A stretch of 64,000 nucleotides of DNA, taken from positions 56,844 through 120,843 of the forward strand of contig JAFWOP010000028.1 of assembly GCA_017545365.1 (NCBI GenBank). The letters are read 5' to 3'. How positions within the stretch are numbered: the first letter of the stretch is position 1; each line of letters begins with the position of its first letter. Positions 14,752 through 23,850 of the stretch are shown piece by piece. This stretch comes from Bacteroidales bacterium. Its GTDB lineage: Bacteria > Bacteroidota > Bacteroidia > Bacteroidales > P3. The position numbers and the translations under genes are program-made. The notes below the pieces were generated by a model, which was given only the letters and a program-made list of their open reading frames with translations, was not told the origin of the DNA and made no database searches.

Positions 14752-16269
14752 ATGTATACATTGACAGTTGACACATTAGATAGAATATTGTTTGATAATC
14801 AGCCGTTTTCAGTTCCACAGCAGGTGTTGGCGGAGGTGGAGCGGTGTTATCATTTTTTGGAAGAATTCTCGGCCGACAAGGTGATTTACGGCATCAATAC
14901 TGGATTTGGCCCTATGGCGCAGTGGAAGGTGGAGGACGAGGATTTAGTCGCGCTCCAGTATAACATCATCCGTAGCCATGCCACCGGGGCCGGAGCTCCC
15001 TTGGAGGACATATATGTGAAGGCCGCCATGCTGGCGCGTGTGGGCACGGTGCTGCAATGCCGTTCGGGCATCCATGTGGATGTGGTGAATCTGCTCGTCG
15101 AGTTTATCAACCGTGGCATCTACCCCTTTATACCCCAACATGGCAGCGTGGGTGCCAGCGGCGATTTGGTGCAGCTGGCGCATATCGCCCTGACCCTCAT
15201 CGGTGAGGGCAAGGTGCACTACCAGGGCCAGTGGCGTCCCACCGCCGAGGTGATGAAGGAGTGCGGCTTGAAGCCCCTGAAGGTCTACATCCGCGAAGGC
15301 CTCTCCATCACCAACGGCACGTCGGTGATGACCGGCATTGCCGTCGTCAACCAGCACTATGCCGAGCGGCTGCTCGACTGGGCCACGCTGGCGGCAGTGT
15401 GGATGAACGAGATAGCCTCGTCGTATGACGATTGGATGTCCGAGCCGCTGAACGAGTGCCGTCGCCATGAAGGACAGCAGGTGATGGCTCAGCGCATGCG
15501 CGACATCGCAATGGGCAGCCAGTGCCTCCTCAAGCGCGAGCATGCCCTCTACGACAGCCGCCACAACGACGAGAAGGTGTTCAAACACAAGGTGCAGGCC
15601 TACTACTCCCTGCGCTGCACCCCCCAGATACTCGGTCCCATCTACGAAACGCTCCAGAATACCCGCCGGGTGTTGGAGGAAGAGCTCAACTCGGCCTGCG
15701 ACAATCCTATCGTCGACCCCGTCACGCGCAATGTCTACCACGGTGGCAACTTCCACGGCGACTATATCTCACTCGAAGAAGACAAGGTGAAGATTGCGTT
15801 GGTGCGTCTGGCCATGACCTCGGAGCGTCAGCTCAACTACCTCTTCCACGACCGCATCAACGGCATCCTGCCCCCATTCCTGAATATGGGCGTGCTGGGG
15901 TTGAACTACGGCATGCAGGCCTGTCAGTTCACCGCCACCTCCACCACCGCCGAGTGTCAGACACTGGCCATGCCCAACTATGTGCACAGCATACCCAACA
16001 ACAACGACAACCAGGACATCGTCAGCATGGGCACCAACAGCGCCCTCTTGTGCAAACAGGTGGTGGACAATTGCTTCCAGGTGATGGCGGTGCAGTATAT
16101 CGCCCTGGCGCAGGCCACCGACTGCCTCAAGATAGCCGACAGGCTGAGCCCTGCCACCCGCCGCCAGTACGACAGCGTGCGTGCCCTGGTGCCACTCTTT
16201 GTGGAGGACGCCCCCTTCTACGACCGCATCGCCCTTGTCGAAACGATGCTCAGGGGTGGTAAGAACTAA
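14752..16269 (+). CDS. Aromatic amino acid ammonia-lyase (HAL/TAL family), probably tyrosine ammonia-lyase
   Basis: 505 residues from the ATG at 14752; an in-frame TTG at 14743 lies within 12 bases of the promoter box. The MIO cofactor triad A-S-G is at 135-137 in G-S-V-G-A-S-G-D-L. The catalytic-loop Tyr is in Y-G-I-N-T-G-F-G near 46. The selectivity pair is Ser-His (I-I-R-S-H, 75-76), as in histidine lyases and, from memory, in the Flavobacterium tyrosine ammonia-lyase of the flexirubin pathway, whose flanking residues this resembles. It would make 4-coumarate (or urocanate if it is a true HutH). No other hut gene is nearby, and it leads a polyene-type cluster, so the tyrosine role is favoured by inference. 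Confidence 0.85.
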   Translation: MYTLTVDTLDRILFDNQPFSVPQQVLAEVERCYHFLEEFSADKVIYGINTGFGPMAQWKVEDEDLVALQYNIIRSHATGAGAPLEDIYVKAAMLARVGTVLQCRSGIHVDVVNLLVEFINRGIYPFIPQHGSVGASGDLVQLAHIALTLIGEGKVHYQGQWRPTAEVMKECGLKPLKVYIREGLSITNGTSVMTGIAVVNQHYAERLLDWATLAAVWMNEIASSYDDWMSEPLNECRRHEGQQVMAQRMRDIAMGSQCLLKREHALYDSRHNDEKVFKHKVQAYYSLRCTPQILGPIYETLQNTRRVLEEELNSACDNPIVDPVTRNVYHGGNFHGDYISLEEDKVKIALVRLAMTSERQLNYLFHDRINGILPPFLNMGVLGLNYGMQACQFTATSTTAECQTLAMPNYVHSIPNNNDNQDIVSMGTNSALLCKQVVDNCFQVMAVQYIALAQATDCLKIADRLSPATRRQYDSVRALVPLFVEDAPFYDRIALVETMLRGGKN

Positions 16270-16307
16270 GTAGTAGTGTATTCATTTTAAATACGTAAGT
16301 AATAGAC

Positions 16308-17030
16308 ATGTACGCATTGGTAACAGGAGGCTCCAGAGGCATTGGCCGCAGCATCGCGCTGCGGCTCGCCAAAGAGGGCTATCATGTGATAATCAACTAC
16401 CAGTCCAACCATCAGGCCGCCCAGCAGACCCTTGCCGACATCGCCGCCAACGGCGGGGTGGGGGAGCTGCTGCCCTTCGACGTGGGCGACAAGGCCGCGG
16501 TGGAGTCTGCTTTGGACAGCTGGCATGAGAAACACCCCGACGACTATATCGCCGTGTTGGTCAACAATGCCGGCATCCGCATGGACAACCTGTTGGTGTT
16601 CATGCAGGACGAGCAGTGGAGCCATGTGCTCGACACCAACCTCAACAGTTTCTTCTACATCACCCGCCGACTGGTCAGGGACATGCTCACCCACCGCCAG
16701 GGCCGCATCGTCAACATCTCTTCCCTTTCGGGGCTGAAAGGGCTTCCCGGCCAGGCCAACTATTCGGCAGCCAAGGCCGCCCTCATAGGTGCCACCAAGG
16801 CACTGGCACAGGAGGTGGCCCCCCGCAAGGTGACCGTCAACGCGGTGGCCCCCGGATTCATAGCCACCGACATGACCAGCCAGCTGCCCGAGGATGAGCT
16901 TAAGAAGATGGTGCCCATGGGCCGTTTCGGCAGCCCCGACGAGGTGGCTGCCGCCGTCGCCTTCCTCGTCTCCCCCGAAGCATCGTACATCACCGGACAG
17001 GTCATCTCCGTCAACGGTGGGCTTTACTAA
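16308..17030 (+). CDS. 3-oxoacyl-ACP reductase (FabG-like SDR)
   Basis: 240 residues. The cofactor motif T-G-G-S-R-G-I-G is at 7-14, N-N-A-G near 88, catalytic Ser in I-S-S-L-S-G and Y-S-A-A-K near 155, then [10 protein letters not shown]. It would reduce 3-oxoacyl-ACP to 3-hydroxyacyl-ACP with NADPH during chain extension. It lies 38 bases after the lyase in the same direction. A housekeeping FabG role cannot be excluded, but the ACP, ketosynthase and dehydratase neighbours suggest a dedicated ketoreductase. Confidence 0.93.
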   Translation: MYALVTGGSRGIGRSIALRLAKEGYHVIINYQSNHQAAQQTLADIAANGGVGELLPFDVGDKAAVESALDSWHEKHPDDYIAVLVNNAGIRMDNLLVFMQDEQWSHVLDTNLNSFFYITRRLVRDMLTHRQGRIVNISSLSGLKGLPGQANYSAAKAALIGATKALAQEVAPRKVTVNAVAPGFIATDMTSQLPEDELKKMVPMGRFGSPDEVAAAVAFLVSPEASYITGQVISVNGGLY

Positions 17031-17087
17031 GTTGCAAAGCATTAACTTCTAACCTTTGATTATTAACATCTAAATCGTTCAAATATC

Positions 17088-17630
17088 ATGAAAAAGACAT
17101 TCTTTCTCGTAGCAGCGCTCCTGATGTCGTTTGCTATGATTGCACAAGAGGAAACAACCGTCAAAGTCCCCACGGGCTATCAAGGATTTCTGGAGCAAGG
17201 CTCCATCTACCGTCTGGCCGACGATGCCAACACCACCATCGGTGTCTCCACCACCCATGGCTTCTATTTCAGCGGTCACACCTTCGTCGGTATCGGCTTT
17301 GGCATCGAGGGTGGCGACAACTTCTTTGCAGTGCCCGTCTACACGGCGGTGAAATACAACTTCGGCTATTCCAAGACCGTCACCCCCACCATCCAGGTGC
17401 GTCTGGGTTCCTACCTCTCCGACGACCCCGGCACCTATGCCGATTTGGCTGTGGGTGTCCGTTTCGGCTCCAAGCGCGACTTCGCCGTGAACATCATGCT
17501 CACCGGCACCTTCTATGAAGGGATGAAATATCAGGACAGCTACTGGGACGACATGGTGGGCTCAGTTGTTTACAACACCAAGGTGTTCAATCCTTCGGGC
17601 ATCGGCCTGCGCGTGGGCATTGAGTGGTAA
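17088..17630 (+). CDS. Outer-membrane beta-barrel protein inside the cluster
   Basis: 180 residues. The signal peptide is M-K-K-T-F-F-L-V-A-A-L to M-I-A-Q. The mature protein is strand-rich with repeated G/Y/F pairs (H-G-F-Y-F-S-G-H-T-F-V-G-I-G-F-G, V-P-V-Y-T-A-V-K-Y-N-F, G-L-R-V-G-I-E-W with a C-terminal aromatic). This fits a small 8-10-stranded barrel. It is between the ketoreductase and the first ketosynthase, with gaps of 57 and 12 bases, so it looks co-transcribed. It is not part of the standard aryl-polyene gene set I know. A role in display of the product at the outer membrane is only an inference. Confidence 0.75.
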   Translation: MKKTFFLVAALLMSFAMIAQEETTVKVPTGYQGFLEQGSIYRLADDANTTIGVSTTHGFYFSGHTFVGIGFGIEGGDNFFAVPVYTAVKYNFGYSKTVTPTIQVRLGSYLSDDPGTYADLAVGVRFGSKRDFAVNIMLTGTFYEGMKYQDSYWDDMVGSVVYNTKVFNPSGIGLRVGIEW

Positions 17631-17642
17631 CACTAAATCATC

Positions 17643-18866
17643 ATGGGTATGAAGCGTAGGGTCGTCATCACCGGAATAGGAATATGGTCGTGCCTCGGCA
17701 CCTCGTGCGACGAGGTGCGGCAGTCGTTATATCAAGGACGTTCGGGCATCGGTGTCGAGCCCGAGCGCATCGGCTACGGCTATCAGTCGTCGCTCACAGG
17801 CATTGTGCCTCACCCCGTGTTGAAGGGTGTGCTCGACCGTCGGCTCCGTGTCGGCATGTCCGAAGAGGCCGAGTACGCCTTCATGGCCAGCCGTGAGGCT
17901 TTCGCTCAGGCGGGAGTCGACGAGCAATACCTGCTCGACAACGAGGTGGGCGTGCTTTTCGGCAACGACTCCTCCGCTAAGGCGGTGGTCGAGTCGGCCA
18001 ACCTCATGGCTGAGAAGAAAGACTCCATGCTCCTGGGGTCGGGCTGGATATTCCAGTCGATGAACTCCACGGTCAACATGAACCTCAGCACCATATTCCA
18101 CCTCCGTGGCATCAACTTCACCGTGAGCGCCGCCTGTGCCAGCGGCTCCCATTCCATCGGACTGGGCTATATGTTCATCCAGCAGGGGCTGCAGGACATG
18201 GTGCTTTGCGGCGGAGCGCAGGAGACCAACTACTACAGCATGGCCTCGTTCGACGCCCTCTCGGCTTTCTCCAAGCGGATGGACGACCCCACGCGTGCCT
18301 CTCGTCCCTTCGACCGCGACCGCGACGGTCTGGTGCCTTCGGGCGGTGCTGCCGCATTGGTGCTGGAAGAATATGAACATGCCAAAGCCCGCGGTGCCCA
18401 CATACTGGGCGAGGTCGCCGGCTACGGCTTCTCCTCCAACGGCGGCGGCATCTCGCAAGCCAGCGACACCGGCTCCGTCATAGCCATGGAGCGTGCCATG
18501 TGCGATGCCGGCGTCACACCCGACGACATCGACTATGTCAACGCCCACGCCACCTCCACCCCCCAAGGCGACAAGAACGAGGCCATCGCCCTCGCACACC
18601 TCTTCCACGGCCGGCGCGCGCTCATCAGCTCCACCAAGTCCATGACCGGGCACGAGTGCTGGATGGCAGGGGCCAGCGAGATAGTCTACTGCCTCCTGAT
18701 GATGCAGAACGACTTCGTCGCCCCCAACATCAACTTCGAGAATCCCGACGAACAGAGCGCCAAGCTCAACATCACCCCTCGCACTGTGGAAATGCCCCTC
18801 CGCACCATCCTCTCCAACTCCTTCGGCTTCGGCGGCACCAACAGCGCACTGGTGATATGTAGATAA
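17643..18866 (+). CDS. Beta-ketoacyl-ACP synthase (FabF/KAS II-like)
   Basis: 407 residues. Complete ketosynthase triad: Cys165 in S-A-A-C-A-S-G, His302 in N-A-H-A-T-S-T and His337 in K-S-M-T-G-H, with the C-terminal S-F-G-F-G-G-T-N loop. It would carry out decarboxylative condensation of malonyl-ACP with the growing chain. It is the first of three ketosynthase genes in the locus. The split into initiating and elongating roles cannot be read from sequence. The second Met (17649) is an equally good start. Confidence 0.92.
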   Translation: MGMKRRVVITGIGIWSCLGTSCDEVRQSLYQGRSGIGVEPERIGYGYQSSLTGIVPHPVLKGVLDRRLRVGMSEEAEYAFMASREAFAQAGVDEQYLLDNEVGVLFGNDSSAKAVVESANLMAEKKDSMLLGSGWIFQSMNSTVNMNLSTIFHLRGINFTVSAACASGSHSIGLGYMFIQQGLQDMVLCGGAQETNYYSMASFDALSAFSKRMDDPTRASRPFDRDRDGLVPSGGAAALVLEEYEHAKARGAHILGEVAGYGFSSNGGGISQASDTGSVIAMERAMCDAGVTPDDIDYVNAHATSTPQGDKNEAIALAHLFHGRRALISSTKSMTGHECWMAGASEIVYCLLMMQNDFVAPNINFENPDEQSAKLNITPRTVEMPLRTILSNSFGFGGTNSALVICR

Positions 18867-18892
18867 CGCAACAACACAATCAGCATTCATAT

Positions 18893-19993
18893 ATGAACCT
18901 CTCACCAGCATTAGAAAAGGCATATTTAAACGACCCCCTCTCCGCCCGTGAAGCTCAGCAGATGGCAGAGTGGATAGCCTTCGGCCCGGTCATCTTCCAG
19001 GCCTCGCGCATCATGGTCAAATGGGGCATTCTGGACATGCTGCGCGACAGCGACGGAGGCCTCACCCTCGAGCAGCTCGTCGAGCGTACCGGCAAGAGCC
19101 GCTACGCCATACAGGTGTTGCTCGAAGCCTCCCTCACCATCGGCACCGTCATCCTGGCCGCCGACCAGCAGCACTACCTGCTCGCCAAGACCGGCTGGAT
19201 GCTGCTCGCCGACCCTCTGGTCAAAGTCAATATGGACTTCAACCACGACGTCAACTACGAAGGCTGGTTTCGTTTGGAAGAGTCACTTGACGAAGGCCGT
19301 CCCGTCGGGCTTGAGCATTTCGGTCCCTGGCCCACGGTCTACGAGGCCCTCTCCAGCCTCCCGCCGCAGGTGCAGCGCAGCTGGTTCGGCTTCGACCACT
19401 TCTATTCCGACCACTCCTTCCCCCAGGCCTTGGAGGTGGTCTTCCGAGAGCCCGTCGCCACCCTCCTCGACGTAGGCGGCAACACTGGCCGATGGGCCCT
19501 GCAGTGCGTGGCGCACGACCCGCAGGTGCAGGTCACCATCATCGACCTCCCCCAGCAGCTGCAGCTCATGCGGCAGAACGTCTCCGGCCATCCCGGTGCC
19601 GACCGCATCCAGGGGCATCCCATGAACCTTCTCGACCCCGCTTCGCCCTTTCCCACCCACTGCCACTTTGATGTCATCTGGATGAGCCAGTTTCTCGACT
19701 GTTTCGGCGAAGAGCAGATAGTGAGCATCCTCTCTCGTGCCGCCGCCGTCATGGACAGCCACAGCCGGCTGCTCATCATGGAGACCCTTTGGGACCGCCA
19801 GCGGTTCCCCGTCGCCTCCCTGTGCCTCACCATGACAAGCCTCTACTTCACCGCCATCGCCAACGGCAACAGCCGCATGTACAACACCCCCGACATGGAA
19901 CGCCTCATCGCTGCCGCCGGCCTCAGAGTAGAACGCATCGTCGACAACCTCGGCCACGGCCACTGCATCATGGAGGTAAGAAGTAAGAAGTAA
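18893..19993 (+). CDS. SAM-dependent O-methyltransferase-like protein
   Basis: 366 residues. An N-terminal winged-helix dimerisation region (I-L-D-M-L-R and L-T-L-E-Q-L-V-E-R-T-G) is followed by the Rossmann core with glycine motif L-L-D-V-G-G-N-T-G-R-W and the acidic I-I-D-L-P near 220. This is the layout of plant-type O-methyltransferases (PF00891 class). In aryl-polyene loci such an enzyme methylates the aromatic head group. The last few codons (E-V-R-S-K-K) run into an AAGTAAGAAG word that belongs to the adjoining intergenic repeat, so the natural C-terminus may have been altered by it. Confidence 0.88.
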   Translation: MNLSPALEKAYLNDPLSAREAQQMAEWIAFGPVIFQASRIMVKWGILDMLRDSDGGLTLEQLVERTGKSRYAIQVLLEASLTIGTVILAADQQHYLLAKTGWMLLADPLVKVNMDFNHDVNYEGWFRLEESLDEGRPVGLEHFGPWPTVYEALSSLPPQVQRSWFGFDHFYSDHSFPQALEVVFREPVATLLDVGGNTGRWALQCVAHDPQVQVTIIDLPQQLQLMRQNVSGHPGADRIQGHPMNLLDPASPFPTHCHFDVIWMSQFLDCFGEEQIVSILSRAAAVMDSHSRLLIMETLWDRQRFPVASLCLTMTSLYFTAIANGNSRMYNTPDMERLIAAAGLRVERIVDNLGHGHCIMEVRSKK

Positions 19994-20113
19994 GAAAAAT
20001 GTCTGGTTGTCTGATTGCTTGATTGTCTGAGTAATATGACCGCGCCAGCCACTCAAGCATTAACACATTCAAGCATTAACATATTCAAGCATTCAAGCAT
20101 TAACACAATCAAT
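19981..20113. repeat. Word-repeat intergenic region
   Basis: The stretch begins with AAGTAAGAAGTAAGAA, then TGATTGCTTGATTGTCTGA, a GC-rich centre (ACCGCGCCAGCCACT), and four copies of a CAAGCATTAACA-like word. CAAGCATTAACACAATCAA (about 20094-20112) is the reverse complement of a stretch near 38034-38052, so the words recur in opposite orientation elsewhere in the window. Confidence 0.7.
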
Positions 20114-20359
20114 ATGACCCGTCAAGAACTAGAACAACAGATTATCGACTTCCTAGTAGAAGATTTAGAAATAGACCCTCAAAAAATCACCCCCGAAGCC
20201 CGCCTCAAAGAAGACATCGGTATTGACAGTCTCGACTTCGTCGACATCGTAGTCATCGTCGAGCGCAAGTTCGGCTTTAAAATCAAGCCCGAGGAACTCA
20301 CCAACGTGAAGCTCTTCAGCCAATTCTGCGACTATATCGAGTCAAAAACCACCAAATAA
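20114..20359 (+). CDS. Acyl carrier protein
   Basis: 81 residues with the phosphopantetheine site G-I-D-S-L-D-F-V-D (Ser near 40) and acidic helices on both sides. The ATG at 20114 follows the repeat region; the frame upstream is open only through repeat words. It would hold the starter or growing chain as a thioester. It differs clearly from the second ACP at 23851, so the two may serve different steps. Confidence 0.93.
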   Translation: MTRQELEQQIIDFLVEDLEIDPQKITPEARLKEDIGIDSLDFVDIVVIVERKFGFKIKPEELTNVKLFSQFCDYIESKTTK

Positions 20360-20370
20360 CGCAGTCCTCC

Positions 20371-21231
20371 TTGCCCTATCTGACACATACCCAGTGGTCG
20401 GGTCGCACCGACGGAACCCCATGGATGCAGCGGTCCCTCATCAGCCTCTACAGGGTCTTGCCCCTGTGGGTCCTCTATGCCGTCATGGCATGGGTGGTAC
20501 CCTTCTACATGCTCTTCAACCGCGAAGGCTACCGCGCCATCTACCAGCTCTTCCACCAACGGCTGGGGCATTCCCTCGTCCGCTCCTTCATCCTCACCTA
20601 TTGCAACCACTTCCGCTTCGGACAAGTTGTCCTCGACCGCTTCGCCGTCTTTGCCGGCAAGCAGTTCAGCGTCGACGTCGACGGCATGGACCATTTCGAC
20701 CGCCTTGCCCATGCCGAGAGCGGCTTCGTCATCCTCAGCTCCCATGTGGGGTGCTACGAGGTGGCAGGCTACACCCTCACCTCCCACGACAAACCGTTCA
20801 ACGCGCTGGTCTTTGGCGGTGAGACATCCACTGTGTCGGAACAGCGCAACCGCGTCCTCAGCGGCCACAACATCAGCACCATCCAGGTCTCGCCCGACAT
20901 GAGCCACATCTTTGCCCTCAATGCCGCCCTCGACCGCCACGAAATCGTCAGCCTCCCGGCCGACCGTCTCTTCGGCTCGCGCAAAACGACCCTCTGCCCC
21001 TTCCTAGGTGCCCCCGCACCCTTCCCCGTCGGGGCTTATGCCTTGGCGCGGGCCAAGTCGGTACCCCTCCTGGCCATCTTCGCCGTCAAGACCCGGCTTC
21101 GCCACTACCACATCATCGTGCGACCTGTTGACAGTCCCGCCCAGTATGCGGAACAGCTCGAGCAGGTGGTTCGGCAATACCCTACCCAATGGTTCAACTT
21201 CTTTGACTTCTGGACAACCGACACACACTGA
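20371..21231 (+). CDS. LpxL/HtrB-family acyltransferase
   Basis: 286 residues with TTG as the only available start: the frame is closed upstream by the ACP stop, and the next ATG would remove the conserved N-terminal W-S-G-R-T-x-G-T motif. There is one hydrophobic helix near residues 25-45 and the catalytic H-x4-E motif S-S-H-V-G-C-Y-E near 130. Family members transfer acyl chains from ACP to lipid A at the inner membrane. In aryl-polyene clusters a homologue is thought to put the polyene on a lipid. The gap to the ACP is 11 bases and to the next gene 3 bases. Confidence 0.88.
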   Translation: MPYLTHTQWSGRTDGTPWMQRSLISLYRVLPLWVLYAVMAWVVPFYMLFNREGYRAIYQLFHQRLGHSLVRSFILTYCNHFRFGQVVLDRFAVFAGKQFSVDVDGMDHFDRLAHAESGFVILSSHVGCYEVAGYTLTSHDKPFNALVFGGETSTVSEQRNRVLSGHNISTIQVSPDMSHIFALNAALDRHEIVSLPADRLFGSRKTTLCPFLGAPAPFPVGAYALARAKSVPLLAIFAVKTRLRHYHIIVRPVDSPAQYAEQLEQVVRQYPTQWFNFFDFWTTDTH

Positions 21232-21234
21232 CCC

Positions 21235-21651
21235 ATGCAGCCGACCGACATAGACATCCTCACACTAATCCCCCAGCGGCCACCCTTTGTGATGGTTGAC
21301 CGTCTGCTGCATTACGACCCGGTTCACACCGTCACCAGCTTCACCGTATCCTCCGAAGGCCTCTTCGTTGAGCAGGGGTGCCTCACCCCGCCGGGCATCG
21401 CCGAAAACATAGCACAAACCTGTGCCGCCAGGATGGGGTATATCAATTATCTGGCGGGCGAGGCAGTCCGGCTGGGAGTCATCGGGGCCATCCGCAACAT
21501 GCGCTTCCTCCACCTCCCACCTGTCGGATCCACCCTTACCACCCGCATCACCCTGCTGCAAGAAGTGTTTCAAATGACCCTCGTAGATGCCGAAGTGCAT
21601 GTGGACGACACCCTCGTGGCCTCAGCCCAGATGAAAATAGCCATCGTTTAA
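21235..21651 (+). CDS. Hotdog-fold 3-hydroxyacyl-ACP dehydratase-like protein
   Basis: 138 residues, FabZ-like: L-I-P-Q-R-P-P-F-V-M-V-D-R near residue 11-23 and P-P-G-I-A-E-N-I-A-Q near 60. The His that FabZ has in L-P-H-R-Y-P-F is Gln here, while the Glu before A-Q is kept. It may need a partner; a second hotdog protein is at 27457. It would dehydrate 3-hydroxyacyl-ACP to the 2-enoyl form during polyene growth. A bound but inactive scaffold role is possible. Confidence 0.82.
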   Translation: MQPTDIDILTLIPQRPPFVMVDRLLHYDPVHTVTSFTVSSEGLFVEQGCLTPPGIAENIAQTCAARMGYINYLAGEAVRLGVIGAIRNMRFLHLPPVGSTLTTRITLLQEVFQMTLVDAEVHVDDTLVASAQMKIAIV

Positions 21652-21688
21652 AACAGATATTAAGTGTTAATTAATCAAGCCCTACCAC

Positions 21689-22099
21689 ATGACCCATACA
21701 CAGCCCCTTACCGTACGTTTTAGCGAAGTCGACTCCATGCATCTGGTATGGCATGGCAATCACCTGCTCTATTTCGAAGACGCACGCGAAGGCTTTGGCC
21801 GTGCTTATGGGCTCGACTACCTCACCATCCGCGATGCCGGCTACTATGCACCCTTGGTCGACGTTGAGATACACTACCGCCGCCCCATCATCTATGGCAT
21901 GACGCCCGCTATCACCATCGCCTACCAGCCTACCGACGCAGCCAAAATCATCTTTAATTACACCATCTTCAATACCGACGACAACCAAGTGCTGGCCACC
22001 GGCCGCACCGTGCAGGTCTTTCTCGACACCAACTACCAGCTAGTCTGGTCCAATCCCCCCTTTTACGAACAATGGAAGCAGAAGTGGTTATCAAAATAG
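21689..22099 (+). CDS. YbgC/4HBT-type acyl thioesterase
   Basis: 136 residues, hotdog fold, with the family N-terminus V-R-F-S-E-V-D-S-M-H-L-V-W-H-G-N-H and Y-F-E-D-A-R-E-G-F. The catalytic Asp is in the E-V-D position. It would release acyl chains from CoA or ACP, either proofreading or off-loading the chain. It overlaps the next ketosynthase gene by 28 bases in another frame, which points to coupled translation. Confidence 0.9.
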   Translation: MTHTQPLTVRFSEVDSMHLVWHGNHLLYFEDAREGFGRAYGLDYLTIRDAGYYAPLVDVEIHYRRPIIYGMTPAITIAYQPTDAAKIIFNYTIFNTDDNQVLATGRTVQVFLDTNYQLVWSNPPFYEQWKQKWLSK

Positions 22100-23193
22100 C
22101 TGACAACATCATCTCCCCCTTGGGCTCCACCACCGCCGAGAACTATCAAGCCATCCTCTCCGGCCGGTCGGCACTTCGTCTGTACGAAGGTCTCTGGGGT
22201 TTGCCAGAACCTTGTGTCCTCTCGCTTATCCCCCGTCAGCAGTACCCGACCCATGACGGTCACACCCTCTTTGAAGAGCTGGCCATCTGCTCTGCCTCTT
22301 TGGCACTCGATGGCTGCGGGCTCGACCCATCCTCCCCTCGTGTGCAGTTCGTCATCTCCACTACCAAGGGCAACGTGCACCTTCTTGGCGAGCAGCCCTC
22401 CTCCTATGAGGCCGACAGGGTGCTGCTGCCTGTAGCCGCACAAGTCATAGCCGACCATTTCCACAACCCCATGCCCCCAGTGGTGGTGTCCAATGCCTGT
22501 ACCTCCGGACTCACCGCACAGATAGTGGCCATGCGGCTGTTGCAGCAGCACTATTGCGACTATGCTGTGGTCATTGGGGTCGACATCCAGTCGCCCTTCA
22601 TCGTCTCAGGATTCCAGTCGTTCAAAGCCCTTTCGCCCGCCCCCTGCCGTCCCTACGACCAAGGGCGCACAGGTCTCAACCTGGGTGAAGCCGCCGCTAC
22701 TATTATACTCCAGCGGGTTTCTGCCGGCAAGGCCGACGGCTGGCAGCTGGTGCGTGGGGCAGTCCGCAACGACGCCAACCACATCTCGGGACCCTCGCGT
22801 ACGGGCGAAGGCTCCTACCAAGCCCTGCGGGCAGTCCTGCAGGACTCCGACCCGGCGCAGCTTGCCTTCGTCAACGCCCACGGCACCGCCACCCTCTATA
22901 ACGACGAGATGGAATCCATCGCCATCACCCGTGCGGGACTCTCCGAAACACCTGTCAACAGTCTCAAAGGCTACTATGGCCACACTATGGGTGCCGCAGG
23001 GGTATTGGAGACTCTGCTCTCCATGTGTGCCCTCGACCATCATACCATCCTCCCCACCCGCGGATTCCAGGCTCTGGGTGTGTCGCACCCCATACAGGTG
23101 ACCACCACCCCGCAGCCCACCTCGCTCACCTCCTTCGTCAAACTCCTCTCCGGTTTTGGAGGCTGCAATGCGGCACTCCTCTTCAGAAAGTAA
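22072..23193 (+). CDS. Beta-ketoacyl synthase, short form
   Basis: 373 residues, shorter than FabF (about 410). The triad is intact: Cys143 in S-N-A-C-T-S-G, His270 in N-A-H-G-T-A-T and His304 in K-G-Y-Y-G-H. The final loop is L-S-G-F-G-G-C-N-A-A. It is an active condensing enzyme by motif, second in the locus. The N-terminal portion is reduced relative to FabF. It starts inside the thioesterase gene. Confidence 0.9.
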   Translation: MEAEVVIKIADNIISPLGSTTAENYQAILSGRSALRLYEGLWGLPEPCVLSLIPRQQYPTHDGHTLFEELAICSASLALDGCGLDPSSPRVQFVISTTKGNVHLLGEQPSSYEADRVLLPVAAQVIADHFHNPMPPVVVSNACTSGLTAQIVAMRLLQQHYCDYAVVIGVDIQSPFIVSGFQSFKALSPAPCRPYDQGRTGLNLGEAAATIILQRVSAGKADGWQLVRGAVRNDANHISGPSRTGEGSYQALRAVLQDSDPAQLAFVNAHGTATLYNDEMESIAITRAGLSETPVNSLKGYYGHTMGAAGVLETLLSMCALDHHTILPTRGFQALGVSHPIQVTTTPQPTSLTSFVKLLSGFGGCNAALLFRK

Positions 23194-23223
23194 AAGGTAA
23201 TAAACACTAACACCTCAACCCTC

Positions 23224-23802
23224 ATGTATACCGTCCGACTTACCGACCACTCGCTGCACCTCAACGACCAGCCCCTCCACTGTCCCGAAAGTGGGGCCGC
23301 GCTCCTCAACCACCTCTATCGCACCCATATCGCCGACTACCCCAAATACCATAAGATGGACGCCCTCTGCCAGTTGGGGTTTGTTGCCTCCGAACTGCTG
23401 CTGCAGGCCGAAACGCCGGGCGACCCTGCCCACCGTGCCTGCTTCGGCACCGCCGACCGTGCCGTGCTGCTCTTCGGGCGCGCGGGGTCGCTCGTCGCCG
23501 ACACCCAACACCAAGACACCATCCGCGACCCACAAGCCTATTACCCCAGCCCGTCGGTATTCGTATACACCCTTCCCAATATCGTCACCGGAGAAATTGC
23601 CATCCGCAACCGCTATTATGGCGAAACCGACTATATCCTCCTTCCCGAGCCAAACCCTGCACTTATGCAGCCCCACATCCGTGCCCTATTCCTCGACCAC
23701 GGCACCCAGTCGGCTCTCGTGGGCTGGGTCGACCGCCCCTCGCCCGACACCTACAGTGCCTCTCTCTCCATTGTTCAAATGGGAGATTTTTTAATACGTT
23801 AA
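23224..23802 (+). CDS. Small ketosynthase-like (KS N-terminal domain) protein
   Basis: 192 residues. It resembles only the N-terminal half of a ketosynthase (ketoacyl-synt_2 type): K-M-D-A-L-C-Q-L-G-F-V-A-S-E-L-L, then R-A-V-L-L-F-G-R-A-G-S and P-S-V-F-V-Y-T-L-P-N-I-V-T-G-E. No catalytic Cys or His triad is present. Similar half-size proteins accompany flexirubin and aryl-polyene ketosynthases in Bacteroidota. A non-catalytic partner is the best guess. The length is as expected for this group, so it is not obviously a truncated pseudogene. Confidence 0.75.
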   Translation: MYTVRLTDHSLHLNDQPLHCPESGAALLNHLYRTHIADYPKYHKMDALCQLGFVASELLLQAETPGDPAHRACFGTADRAVLLFGRAGSLVADTQHQDTIRDPQAYYPSPSVFVYTLPNIVTGEIAIRNRYYGETDYILLPEPNPALMQPHIRALFLDHGTQSALVGWVDRPSPDTYSASLSIVQMGDFLIR

Positions 23803-23850
23803 ATCCTCAGTCAAAAGATTCAAGCATTTACACATTAATACATCAATAAT

